Both the position numbers and the translations under genes were made by a program. A stretch of DNA of 64,000 bases from contig NZ_LAKD02000101.1 in NCBI RefSeq assembly GCF_000968685.2, positions 1 through 64,000 on the forward strand, in the 5' to 3' direction. This document shows, piece by piece, positions 30,114-37,321 of the stretch (its first letter is position 1; every line of letters starts with the position of its first letter). Under the pieces are notes generated by a model. It saw only the letters and a program-made list of their open reading frames with translations. It searched no databases and had not been told where the DNA came from. This DNA is from Streptomyces antioxidans (GTDB taxonomy: Bacteria; Actinomycetota; Actinomycetes; Streptomycetales; Streptomycetaceae).

Positions 30114-30584
30114 TCAAAGATGCCCAACCGCCGCCGCCCGGCCCTCCTCACCCTCACCGCCGCCGCACTCGGCGGCGCCGTACGCGCGCTGGTCTCCTGG
30201 CTGCTCAGCCAGACGCACTGACCGCGCTTTCCGGTCGCCGGAGGCGGCGGCCAGCAGCCCGGCGAGCTCGTCGCGCACCCGCGCGAGGGAGGCGATCCGG
30301 TCGTCCAGCACGCCCAGGCGGCGACGCCCGATGTCCAGCATGGCCTCGGCGGGTCGACTGCTCGGCACATCGCGGTCCAGGCAGGCGCCGAAGTGCTCGA
30401 TGTCCTCGAGCGTGAGCCCGGCGTCCAGCAGATAGCGGATGTTGGCCACCCGCCGGACCGCCCGCTCGTCGTACATCCGGTAGCCGTTGACCGCGCGTCC
30501 GGAGCTCAGCAGCCCCCGCTCCTCATAAAAGCGCAAGGCCCTGGTGCTGGTGCCGGTGGCCTTCGCCAACTCCCCTATCCGCAT
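30114..30584 (-). CDS. MerR-family transcriptional regulator
   Basis: A 156-residue MerR protein. The winged helix MRIGELAKATGTSTRALRFY is followed by GLLSSGRAVNGYRMY and YLLDAGLTLEDI, then the dimerisation coil about 85-120. The last 35 residues (from about DRKARSV onward) are Gly/Glu/Ala-rich and unlike the family, as if the original stop had been lost. They lie antisense to the small 30120 frame. No Cys-rich metal site is present, so a metal sensor is unlikely. It neighbours the GNAT gene of the peptide locus but is separated from it by 62 bp. Target unknown. Confidence 0.85.
   Translation of the reverse strand: MRIGELAKATGTSTRALRFYEERGLLSSGRAVNGYRMYDERAVRRVANIRYLLDAGLTLEDIEHFGACLDRDVPSSRPAEAMLDIGRRRLGVLDDRIASLARVRDELAGLLAAASGDRKARSVRLAEQPGDQRAYGAAECGGGEGEEGRAAAVGHL
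30120..30221 (+). CDS. Possible 33-residue membrane peptide
   Basis: A short open frame starting ATG at 30120, coding for a basic head (MPNRRRP), one hydrophobic helix (LLTLTAAALGGAVRALVSWLL) interrupted by Arg, and the end SQTH. AGG lies about nine bases upstream. It is divergent from the NB-ARC/TPR gene but overlaps the last 36 codons of the MerR gene on the opposite strand, so at most one of the two segments is likely under protein-level selection. No family recognised. Confidence 0.3.
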   Translation: MPNRRRPALLTLTAAALGGAVRALVSWLLSQTH

Positions 30585-30646
30585 GCGGCGACACTACGTG
30601 TTCTGGAACCCAGTGGCTGGTCATTGAGGGGGCCTTCGGGGAGCGG

Positions 30647-31171
30647 CTACAGGGCCTGGAACTTCTCTTCGAGATCAGCGATGCGCTCGGCCCGTCGGCC
30701 CATCAGGTAGACCCGGCCATTCGTGCGCCGCACCTCGTGCACCAGACTGAAGCCCTGGGTCTCGTTGTACCTCACCAATTCGGGGAAGTTGCAGCCACGA
30801 CGGACCCATGCCTTCCCCTCCCGGGCGGCCCGGTCCACGGCCCACAGTCCCATGACGGTTCCCGGCTTCTTCGCACGGTGCGCGGGGTCGGTGACGGTCG
30901 AGTAGAGGTAGTGGGCCGACTCGTTCAGCTCGTCTTGCGTCCAGCCCCAAGGCGGGGCCTGTTCCTGCACGGTGGTGCACCCGACGACCTGTCCGCCGTC
31001 CTCGGCGAGAACCCACACATCACCGTCGGAGTTCGCTGCCTGCCGTGCGAGTTCGGTGGCGTTCTCCCGCCAGCTCGGATGCCCTCGTTCCTCCAGCCAC
31101 GCGGAGCGGGCGAGGATCATGTTCTCTACGGCAGGGATGTCCTCCGCCGTGGCCGGGCGCATTGCGAACAC
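30647..31171 (-). CDS. GNAT acetyltransferase of the peptide locus
   Basis: A 174-residue GNAT enzyme: RPATAEDIPAVENMILARSAWL, the core strand DVWVLAEDGGQVVGCTTVQ, the GTVMGLWAVDRAAREGKAWVR region in the acetyl-CoA site and LVRYNETQGFSLVHEVRR at the end. I prefer the GTG at 31171 because AGGAG lies five bases upstream. An ATG at 31219, only three bases after the asparagine-synthetase-like stop, is a coupled alternative. It is the last gene after the peptide and cyclase-like genes. Acetylation of the modified peptide, as in the lasso peptide albusnodin, is a reasonable inference but untested. Confidence 0.75.
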   Translation of the reverse strand: MFAMRPATAEDIPAVENMILARSAWLEERGHPSWRENATELARQAANSDGDVWVLAEDGGQVVGCTTVQEQAPPWGWTQDELNESAHYLYSTVTDPAHRAKKPGTVMGLWAVDRAAREGKAWVRRGCNFPELVRYNETQGFSLVHEVRRTNGRVYLMGRRAERIADLEEKFQAL

Positions 31172-31222
31172 CGTGTCTCCTGAGGTCGGTCGGCGGTAAA
31201 CCGGTGTGGTCACCCGCATGGT

Positions 31223-32788
31223 TTACAGGAAGGCTTGTGCGGCGAAGTGCAGGTCCAGCACTTCGAGGAGCTGTGCGTCACCGTCTTCGCGGTAGGGCTC
31301 TTCGGCCAGCCGTCGCACGGCCAGGCGCAGGCCATCGGGGTCGACGAGTTGTTCATCGAAGAGTGGGGAACCGTCGATGAGCATCCGGGCGAACAGCTGT
31401 TGGCCGTACCTGGTCAGTGAGTGTTGGACGACTTCCGCGAAAGACTCCCGCACGCGGGACTCGGTGACGTCCGGACTCAGCCCAAGTGAGGCGAGGCGTC
31501 GCCGCTGAAGCTGCTTGAGCTCGCGCCAGTGCATGGGAAGCCACTCGCCGAGCTGGACCATGCCGGGGCCGGCGAAGGGGTGCAGGGGCCAGATGCCAGC
31601 TCGCATCAGCACGGGGGCCGTGGTCTCCAGAGACAGCAAGGTCATGCTGTTGACTGCGGCGGGCGGTGCAATGCCGTCGTCGGCGTACTCGATCGCCGCT
31701 CGTGCTCGTTGGCCGATCCACGGAAGCGCGTCGCTGATCTCGCCCATGGACTTGTGCGCGTACTCGTCCTGCGAGAGGGCCACCATCTCGTCCCCGCCGA
31801 GTCCCGTCACGACCACGCGGGCCCCGTGCTCGGCCAGTACCTCGGTCAGTTCGGTGAATGGGCGGTGCAAGGGCTCCTCATACGGGCTGATGCGCTCGCC
31901 CCGGACACGCGCGCAGTCGGCCGACAGCGGGGCGTGCTCCACGGCGTCGATCAGGTAATCCGGCTCGGCGAACGGGAGGGTGTTGAGGATTTCGGTACGC
32001 CGCCGGATCTGGTGAGCACGCCCGTGGCCGCCGATGAGGAGGGCGGCCGTGGGGAACCGGTTCGGGTAGCGCTCCGCGAGACGGGTGCCCACGGTGCCGG
32101 AATCGAACCCGCCCGTCAGGTGAAGCATGGTCTTCACGGAGTCGAGCGGCCGGAGGTCGAGGGCATCGTCCATTGCGTTGACGAAGGCGCCGAGCACATC
32201 GGCAGCTGGCTTGAGTTCACGCGGGCCACTGTGCAAGGCGGGTTCGGGGTAGTGCAGGTACAGGTGACCGCCGAAGACAGCCGTCGTGCGCTCGGTCACT
32301 CGGTGAATGCCTCGGAAGACGGTCTCGGTGCTGTACCGGGGCCGGTAGACCAGCAGCCGTGCGACTTCGCGAGGGCTCAGCCCGACGGCGTGTTCGGCGA
32401 GGTCGGCCATGTCCCACGACCCGTGCAGGCTCGTACGGTCATGCGATACGTAGAGCGGTGCGATGCCTCCGGGCCCTGAGGTGACGCGGCAGGGGTCACC
32501 GGGGGCGGTCTCCACAAGCACGTAGTCCGTGGGCCACTGTTCGGCCAGCGTACGGGCCTTGTCGAAGTCTCCCGGGGGGAGTTTGCGGGGGCTCGGATCG
32601 GTGGTTTCCCGGCCTGTGACGCGTTCACGGACGACGAGGAGAGTGCGGCTCCCGTCCGTGACGGCGACCTGTTCGAGCATCGGGTGGGCGTATGGCGTGA
32701 TCTCGCTCGTTCTGTCGGCCGTGACGTAGCTGCTGTCATCCCACGTCCATTCCGTGCTTGCGTACGGGGTGAGGCGTATCTTGATCAA
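31223..32788 (-). CDS. Asparagine-synthetase/lasso-cyclase-like ATP-dependent amide ligase
   Basis: A 521-residue protein of the asparagine synthetase B superfamily. Residues 1-195 resemble the class II glutaminase fold but lack the N-terminal catalytic Cys, so no ammonia can be made from Gln. The synthetase domain has the PP-loop HLTGGFDSG (224-231; Thr replaces the usual first Ser), GLGGDEM (329-335) and PLHPFAGPGMV. This pattern is shared with lasso-peptide cyclases and beta-lactam synthetase. A TTG start is supported by GGAAGGGAG seven to eight bases upstream. It follows the 53-residue peptide gene after a hairpin, and the GNAT gene starts at its stop. Confidence 0.8.
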   Translation of the reverse strand: MIKIRLTPYASTEWTWDDSSYVTADRTSEITPYAHPMLEQVAVTDGSRTLLVVRERVTGRETTDPSPRKLPPGDFDKARTLAEQWPTDYVLVETAPGDPCRVTSGPGGIAPLYVSHDRTSLHGSWDMADLAEHAVGLSPREVARLLVYRPRYSTETVFRGIHRVTERTTAVFGGHLYLHYPEPALHSGPRELKPAADVLGAFVNAMDDALDLRPLDSVKTMLHLTGGFDSGTVGTRLAERYPNRFPTAALLIGGHGRAHQIRRRTEILNTLPFAEPDYLIDAVEHAPLSADCARVRGERISPYEEPLHRPFTELTEVLAEHGARVVVTGLGGDEMVALSQDEYAHKSMGEISDALPWIGQRARAAIEYADDGIAPPAAVNSMTLLSLETTAPVLMRAGIWPLHPFAGPGMVQLGEWLPMHWRELKQLQRRRLASLGLSPDVTESRVRESFAEVVQHSLTRYGQQLFARMLIDGSPLFDEQLVDPDGLRLAVRRLAEEPYREDGDAQLLEVLDLHFAAQAFL

Positions 32789-32809
32789 GTGTGCTCTCCC
32801 TTCCGATGG

Positions 32810-32843
32810 GCCCGAGAGGGCGGTGAGACCGCACCCCTCGGGC
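32810..32843. promoter_or_regulatory. Hairpin between peptide gene and synthetase gene
   Basis: Outer arms GCCCGAG (32810-32816) and CTCGGGC (32837-32843), inner arms GCGGT (32820-32824) and ACCGC (32828-32832), loop GAG. On the minus strand it lies after the peptide stop and before the ligase ribosome-binding site. This is where RiPP operons often carry a partial terminator or RNA-stabilising structure. Confidence 0.6.
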
Positions 32844-32859
32844 GTTGAGACCGACAGAC

Positions 32860-33021
32860 TCAGGTGGCGGTGGTGTCGTACGTCTTGGCACCGTCCGACG
32901 AACCCGAGGTCTTCTTGTACTCGTGGGTCTCAGCCGGTGACTGAACCCGGCGCTGCACCGTGGTCGTGAACAGACCCTCGAAGCGACGAGCGCGCTTCGG
33001 CGGGGGTGTGAACTCCTCCAC
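32860..33021 (-). CDS. Putative 53-residue RiPP-like precursor peptide
   Basis: GTG at 33021 with a perfect AAGGAGG (33027-33033) five bases upstream. A TTG at 33057 would add 12 residues but has no such site. The product opens EEFTPPPKRARRFEGLF, a basic, Pro-rich possible leader, continues TTTVQRRVQSPAETHEYKK, and ends with a Ser/Gly/Asp/Thr-rich tail (SGSSDGAKTYDTTAT). No Cys, no signal peptide, no membrane helix. It heads an operon with the cyclase-like ligase and GNAT. A lasso core would need Gly/Ala/Ser/Cys seven to nine residues before Asp/Glu; no convincing fit exists, and no RRE protein or leader protease lies nearby. The family is unrecognised. Confidence 0.6.
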   Translation of the reverse strand: MEEFTPPPKRARRFEGLFTTTVQRRVQSPAETHEYKKTSGSSDGAKTYDTTAT

Positions 33022-33154
33022 CTTTTCCTCCTTGTGCTCTGCCTTGTGCTCTGCCAACGCGAGGACTTCCCGGCGCCGCCGTGCACTTGCTGCTCCGCCC
33101 GGCCATCAACGGCGAGATGCGCTCCACGTCATGAGCTTCCGGCCCACGGGAACC

Positions 33155-33245
33155 TTCGGGGAACAGCGAACGGGGAACCCTGCAAGCCCATTTGGGGAAC
33201 CCCGTTTCCGCCCAGTTTGGGGAGCCCTGCTCCCGGGCCGGGGAT
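33155..33245. promoter_or_regulatory. GGGGAAC direct repeats between divergent peptide and regulator genes
   Basis: GGGGAAC or a close form occurs at about 33158, 33172, 33194, 33219 (GGGGAGC) and 33239 (GGGGATA), in the same orientation, inside the 263-bp divergent promoter region. Two copies share TTTGGGGA. Such an array is a plausible multi-site operator for the adjacent XRE/TPR regulator. Confidence 0.45.
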
Positions 33246-33284
33246 ACCCTGGGACCGATCACCGCCGTTGCTGCGAGGTGGCTC

Positions 33285-33650
33285 ATGGGCGAACGCGAGA
33301 CCTGGCGAAGCGGCTACCCGCTGACGATCCCGGACGCGCTCTTACAGAGCGAGGCCATGCAGCGGGCCTGCACCACCCGCAACTTCCGGGAAATCTTTCG
33401 CCTCGTCAACAGACGAACGGGCTCTAGCCACGCGGTAATTGCGTCGGCGGTCGGAAAGATGACCAGTGCTCGGGTCAGTGACATCATCCGAGGCGTCAGG
33501 GGAATTCGCGGAGAACAGGTAATCGAACGAGTTGCGGATGGCTTCGGCATTCCTGGCAAAATGCTGGGCCTGCCCCTCGCCCTTGGGAGGGTCCCCCCGA
33601 AGGTACCCCAGAAGGGGATACCACCCCGTCTGCGGAACACGAGATTATGA
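33285..33650 (+). CDS. XRE-type DNA-binding part of a split regulator
   Basis: A 121-residue protein. After a leader the helix-turn-helix is HAVIASAVGKMTSARVSDIIRG, then IERVADGFGIPGKMLGL, very like the N-terminal half of Streptomyces XRE/TPR regulators. From about residue 97 the sequence (LALGRVPPKVPQKG) is unlike the family, whereas the frame one base back reads APRPWEG, the expected continuation, and runs into the next gene. One base appears lost around 33570-33577. ATG at 33285 with GAGG upstream. Divergent from the putative precursor operon. It may still bind DNA as a truncated protein. Confidence 0.7.
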   Translation: MGERETWRSGYPLTIPDALLQSEAMQRACTTRNFREIFRLVNRRTGSSHAVIASAVGKMTSARVSDIIRGVRGIRGEQVIERVADGFGIPGKMLGLPLALGRVPPKVPQKGIPPRLRNTRL

Positions 33651-34648
33651 GTCTGCTCAACCGACGCACACTCCTCAAGAGTGGATTTGCCGTTACGGCT
33701 CTGAGGGGGGCGAGCCTTGAAGATATCCAGCGTGTGACAGCCGCTTTGACTGATGCTTGCCGCTATTTCGACGGAACGATGGTTGAGTATTTCCGCAGTC
33801 AACTCGAAACGGCGAAATGCGACGATGGCAGGCTTGGCGCACAGAAAACCCTGCCGGTGGTCCTGGGGCTGCTGGGTGTCATTGAGCAGCAAGCCCGGGA
33901 TGTGAAGCCCGTCATTCGGCGGGAGTTGCTGTCGGTTGGCGCAGATGGCGCGGAATTCGCTGGATGGCTGTATCGAGATGCCCACCAACCGGGCATTGCT
34001 GTTTTCTGGTACGACCGAGCTATGGAATGGGCTCAAGAAGCTGACGATCCAGCCATGCAAGGGTATATGCTGCTGAAGAAATCCCAAATGGCCTATGACG
34101 ATCGGGACGCAGTGCGAATGCTGACGCTGGCACAGGCGGGGCAACATCAGAGGTGGCAGCTCCCTACCCGCGTACAAGCAGAGTTGCTGCAGCAGGAAGC
34201 GCTTGGGTGCGCCATGCTCGGAGAACCGCTCACCCTGATTGAGCAGAAACTCGATACTGCCCGCGAACTGCTTACACGCGCCGCCAAGGGGGAACCGAGC
34301 GGCCTTGGCGCGTACTTCAACGAGCATACGTTGCTGCTCCGGAACGCGGTGAGTTATACCGAGGCTGGCAAGCCGGGTATCGCCGCCGATCTGTTCGGTG
34401 AAATCATTTCGGCTGGTACGCTCTCGCGCCGCGACACGGGATTCTTCAATGCCCGGAGGGCGGCGGCATTGGCGCTGAGCGGCGAGCCGGACGAGGCGGC
34501 CGAGGTTGGTACCGCTTCCGCCGAAGTGGCCCTCGCTGTGCAGTCGGAACGCACCATGAGGGTATTGGGTGAAGTACTACAGGCGTTGAGCCATTGGCGC
34601 GGTCGGCCTGCCGTACGGAAGTTCGGTGAAGCGCTCCGTGCTGTCTAG
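33647..34648 (+). CDS. TPR-like C-terminal part of the split XRE regulator
   Basis: A 333-residue helical protein beginning MSLLNRRTLLKSGFAV, which in related fused regulators is the junction between the XRE domain and the TPR sensor. The rest has TPR-like helices (GIAVFWYDRAMEWAQEADDP, RDTGFFNARRAAALALSGEP). The ATGA overlap at 33647-33650 would allow coupled translation, so two separate chains may assemble. GC is lower than in neighbouring core genes, consistent with acquired DNA. TPR domains of such regulators may bind small peptides or ligands; here the precursor product is a speculative candidate. It converges with the hydrolase gene, overlapping four bases. Confidence 0.7.
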   Translation: MSLLNRRTLLKSGFAVTALRGASLEDIQRVTAALTDACRYFDGTMVEYFRSQLETAKCDDGRLGAQKTLPVVLGLLGVIEQQARDVKPVIRRELLSVGADGAEFAGWLYRDAHQPGIAVFWYDRAMEWAQEADDPAMQGYMLLKKSQMAYDDRDAVRMLTLAQAGQHQRWQLPTRVQAELLQQEALGCAMLGEPLTLIEQKLDTARELLTRAAKGEPSGLGAYFNEHTLLLRNAVSYTEAGKPGIAADLFGEIISAGTLSRRDTGFFNARRAAALALSGEPDEAAEVGTASAEVALAVQSERTMRVLGEVLQALSHWRGRPAVRKFGEALRAV

Positions 34649-35475
34649 CCCTGCGAGGAGTCGGCGATTAGCCATTCGCACACGGTATGGATGACGTACC
34701 TCTGCCATTCCTGGCTCTGAGGATCCACATACTGCGGATCGTTATGTACGGCGAAACCGTGCTGCGCCCCTTCAACCTCGATGATTTCACAAGGGGCTCT
34801 GAACTTCTGCGCGGCAGTCCGTGACATGTCAATAGGAACGAATGTGTCTTCGGTTCCGTGCACGATCAGGGTCGGAACCCGCACCTCGTCAAGTACCTCA
34901 TGCGGATGAAACCAGAACACCTCGTTGAGCAAAGGCCGCCCATGCCTCAGTGTCGGCGTGAATTGGATGAACCCTTGCTCGGTGAGTCGTTGCGCCGCCT
35001 CTTCGCTGATTGAATCATTGACCCAATAGGCTCGCGTGTCGATGGTGCGCCATTTGTAATCCAGCTGAGGATTAAACAGTACCAGTCGGGAAAGATCCGC
35101 CGAGCGCTTAGCGGCATAGTATGCGCAGATGCCGCCGCCGAAGCTAGCACCCAACAACGTGACTTCCCGAGCGCTGGCGGCTTCGCGGGTATAGGTGATG
35201 GCCGCACGAATATCATTCAGGACCGTGGCCAGGGTCAGCTCTTCCTGTCGACCCTCACTTTCGCCGTGACCGCGCATATCGAACCGAAAAGATGCCACAC
35301 CACTCTCGGCCATTCCAGCGGCCAGGCGCGTGAAGAATCCGCCCTCTTCCCGAGTGACGCCACCGCCGTGGACAAGCACGACAGCGGCCGAGGCTGGCGT
35401 ATCGGGGCGCACGAGTGTGCCAGCCAGGCGTAGACCATCGAGCGTCCGAAGCGTCACGCTGTCAGATGTAGGCAT
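34645..35475 (-). CDS. Alpha/beta hydrolase (serine hydrolase)
   Basis: A 276-residue alpha/beta hydrolase. Oxyanion region VVLVHGGGVTREEGG, nucleophile elbow LLGASFGGG (Ser in G-x-S-x-G), acid in LIVHGTEDTFVP and His in VEGAQHGFAVH. This is the S9/dienelactone-hydrolase-like set. No signal peptide. Substrates could be esters, amides or peptides. It adjoins the peptide locus and might act as an accessory peptidase, but nothing ties it directly. It converges with the TPR gene with a four-base overlap. Confidence 0.85.
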   Translation of the reverse strand: MPTSDSVTLRTLDGLRLAGTLVRPDTPASAAVVLVHGGGVTREEGGFFTRLAAGMAESGVASFRFDMRGHGESEGRQEELTLATVLNDIRAAITYTREAASAREVTLLGASFGGGICAYYAAKRSADLSRLVLFNPQLDYKWRTIDTRAYWVNDSISEEAAQRLTEQGFIQFTPTLRHGRPLLNEVFWFHPHEVLDEVRVPTLIVHGTEDTFVPIDMSRTAAQKFRAPCEIIEVEGAQHGFAVHNDPQYVDPQSQEWQRYVIHTVCEWLIADSSQG

Positions 35476-35734
35476 AGCGCGAGCTTAGCGCTGAGGTATC
35501 GAGCAAGGCGACACCGCATAGCCCCGGACTTGTCATCCGGGGCTGTAGTTGATGGAGCGCTGACGGAATGGAGTTCCTTGACTGCGCAAATCTTCGGCTT
35601 TCGCCTCTTCCGCTCCGTGTGACCAATGTAGCGTCCCGGCATTGTCGATCACTCCAGAACTACCCGTCTCAAGCATCGGGAAGGGCAGGGAGGGGAAAGG
35701 CCCGCCGCAGGCGGCACGGTCCGCCAGGCGCCAC
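35476..35734. other. Gene-free stretch with truncated dispersed repeat
   Basis: I see no gene here. Bases about 35678-35725 (GGGAAGGGCAGGGAGGGGAA then AGGCCCGCCGCAGGCGG) resemble the dispersed repeat seen near 47905-47950, cut off by the left end of the IS element at 35735. Confidence 0.5.
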
Positions 35735-35818
35735 CTAAGGGTTGTCCCGTAACTGTGCGGCGCCCTCTTGCTGATCCCCGGATCGGATCGTGTCAGTGGC
35801 TGGTGACAGGATCGAGGG

Positions 35819-36442
35819 GTGCTGATCAAGGGATATGACGTCGGCCCGCTGGTGCCGGGCGAGTCACTGCTGGTCCACCCGGGTTTCTGGTCGAACTACC
35901 TCTTGGCGATGTGTAGCGATGGCGGTTGTATCGAGCGCCCGGTCCCGGGGTGGTTTGGTGAGGACGGCGCCGATGCCGACGCCATGTCCGAGGTCCTCTT
36001 CGATCCTGAACGCTGGCCAGTGTTCAGGGTGCCGGCGCAAGACGGCCCCGGAGCCGTGGTGATCTACCGCAACCTGGATGGCGACTACGGCACCGACTAC
36101 CTCCTCACCCATCCGGGCAGAAGCTCCGTCGAACAGATCGCCAGCTGGGACGGAGATTTCTCGGGTGGCGGGCTGACGTGGCACGAACTGATCCGAATCG
36201 CTGACAGCCCGTCCCTTGCGGCCGAAGGCGTCCAGGACACGGCCGCCCGCTTCCTGCTACTGCTTCCCCTCCTCACCGACCCGGACGTGCCGGAAACAGC
36301 GTCGGCAAGCCTTATTGCCACCCTGACCGCAGTCGGCGCGCCGCAAGACACCGTCTCCATCGCGGCGGGGCACCTGCTGACCCACCTAACGCGGAGATCC
36401 CGACACGACCCCACGTGGGCGTCTCCGCTGAGTGGCAGCTGA
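35819..36442 (+). CDS. IS passenger protein, unknown function
   Basis: A 207-residue soluble protein inside the IS, upstream of the transposase. It starts LIKGYDVGPLVPGESLLVHP, has LAMCSDGGCIERPVPGWFGED in the middle and ends with helices and HLTRRSRHDPTWAS. No catalytic motif, signal peptide or membrane segment is apparent. The acidic, Trp/Gly-rich composition recalls small immunity or SMI1-like proteins, but I cannot assign a family. Its stop lies within the 5' extension of the transposase frame, so the two may be translationally coupled. Passenger genes are unusual for this IS type. Confidence 0.6.
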   Translation: MLIKGYDVGPLVPGESLLVHPGFWSNYLLAMCSDGGCIERPVPGWFGEDGADADAMSEVLFDPERWPVFRVPAQDGPGAVVIYRNLDGDYGTDYLLTHPGRSSVEQIASWDGDFSGGGLTWHELIRIADSPSLAAEGVQDTAARFLLLLPLLTDPDVPETASASLIATLTAVGAPQDTVSIAAGHLLTHLTRRSRHDPTWASPLSGS

Positions 36443-36494
36443 GAGGGGGGCCGAGCCGCCAGTCACCTCATGGAACGATCTTGGTAGGGCTGGT

Positions 36495-37256
36495 GTGATC
36501 ACGGCGTCGGAGCCGTCCTGGATAGCCCCGTTCACCGGGCTGAGCCCGCGGCAATTCGGGAAGCTGGTGACGGTGCTGCGGCACCAGGGTGCGGACGCTG
36601 TCCGCAGAGGCCGGCCGTGGAGCCTTCCGCTGGAGGACCGTGCCCTGCTGGTCGCGGCCTACTGGCGCACGAACCTGACCATGCGGCAACTCGCCCCGCT
36701 GTTCGGGGTGTCGAAGTCGGCGGCCGACCGGATCATCGACCATCTCGGGCCGATGCTCGCGCTCCAGCCCCGCAAGCGGTTCGCGAAAGACGCTGTGCTC
36801 ATCGTGGACGGCACCCTGGTGCCCACCCGGGACCACACCATCGCCGAGCGGTCGAAGAACTATCGGTACTCCACCAACCACCAGGTCGTCATCGACGCCG
36901 ACACCCGCCTGGTCGTCGTGGTCGGCCGGCCGCTCGCCGGGAGCCGAAACGACTGCAAGGCGTGGGAGGAGTCCGGCGCCAAGGCCGCCGTCGGCGACAC
37001 GCTGACGATCGCCGACGGCGGCTACCCGGGCACGGGACTCGTCATCCCGCATCGCCGCAAGCGCGGGCAGAGCGAACTCCCGGACTGGAAAGAGGAGCAC
37101 AACAAGTCCCACAAGCAGGTCCGGGCCCGCGTCGAGCACGTCTTCGCCCGCATGAAGACCTGGAAGATCCTCCGCGACTGCCGCCTCAAAGGCGACGGCG
37201 TCCACCACGCCATGCTCGGCATCGCCCGGATGCACAACTTCGCCCTCGCCGGATAG
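36495..37256 (+). CDS. IS5-family transposase
   Basis: A 253-residue DDE transposase (274 if the GTG at 36432 is used). Helix-turn-helix region WRTNLTMRQLAPLFGVSKSA with RIIDHLGPML, then catalytic Asp in VLIVDGTLVPT, second Asp in TIADGGYPGTG and Glu in RARVEHVFARMK. Length and motifs indicate an intact enzyme. The start is uncertain because TAGGG lies close to GTG 36495 while the earlier GTG overlaps the passenger gene. It ends 52 bp before the right inverted repeat. Confidence 0.9.
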   Translation: MITASEPSWIAPFTGLSPRQFGKLVTVLRHQGADAVRRGRPWSLPLEDRALLVAAYWRTNLTMRQLAPLFGVSKSAADRIIDHLGPMLALQPRKRFAKDAVLIVDGTLVPTRDHTIAERSKNYRYSTNHQVVIDADTRLVVVVGRPLAGSRNDCKAWEESGAKAAVGDTLTIADGGYPGTGLVIPHRRKRGQSELPDWKEEHNKSHKQVRARVEHVFARMKTWKILRDCRLKGDGVHHAMLGIARMHNFALAG

Positions 37257-37321
37257 GCAAGCGGGCCGCACCGCGGCCCACCACGCCCGAGGCGACCCGA
37301 AGATCATTTACGGGACAACTC

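Noticed and set aside
32860..33021. Classical lasso precursor with macrolactam ring
   Set aside because: No Gly/Ala/Ser/Cys seven to nine residues before an Asp or Glu in a plausible core, no RRE protein and no leader protease. Only a general RiPP-like call is kept.
32860..33057. TTG start at 33057 for the peptide gene (65 residues)
   Set aside because: The extra 12 residues (AEHKAEHKEEK) cover the perfect AAGGAGG that serves the GTG at 33021.
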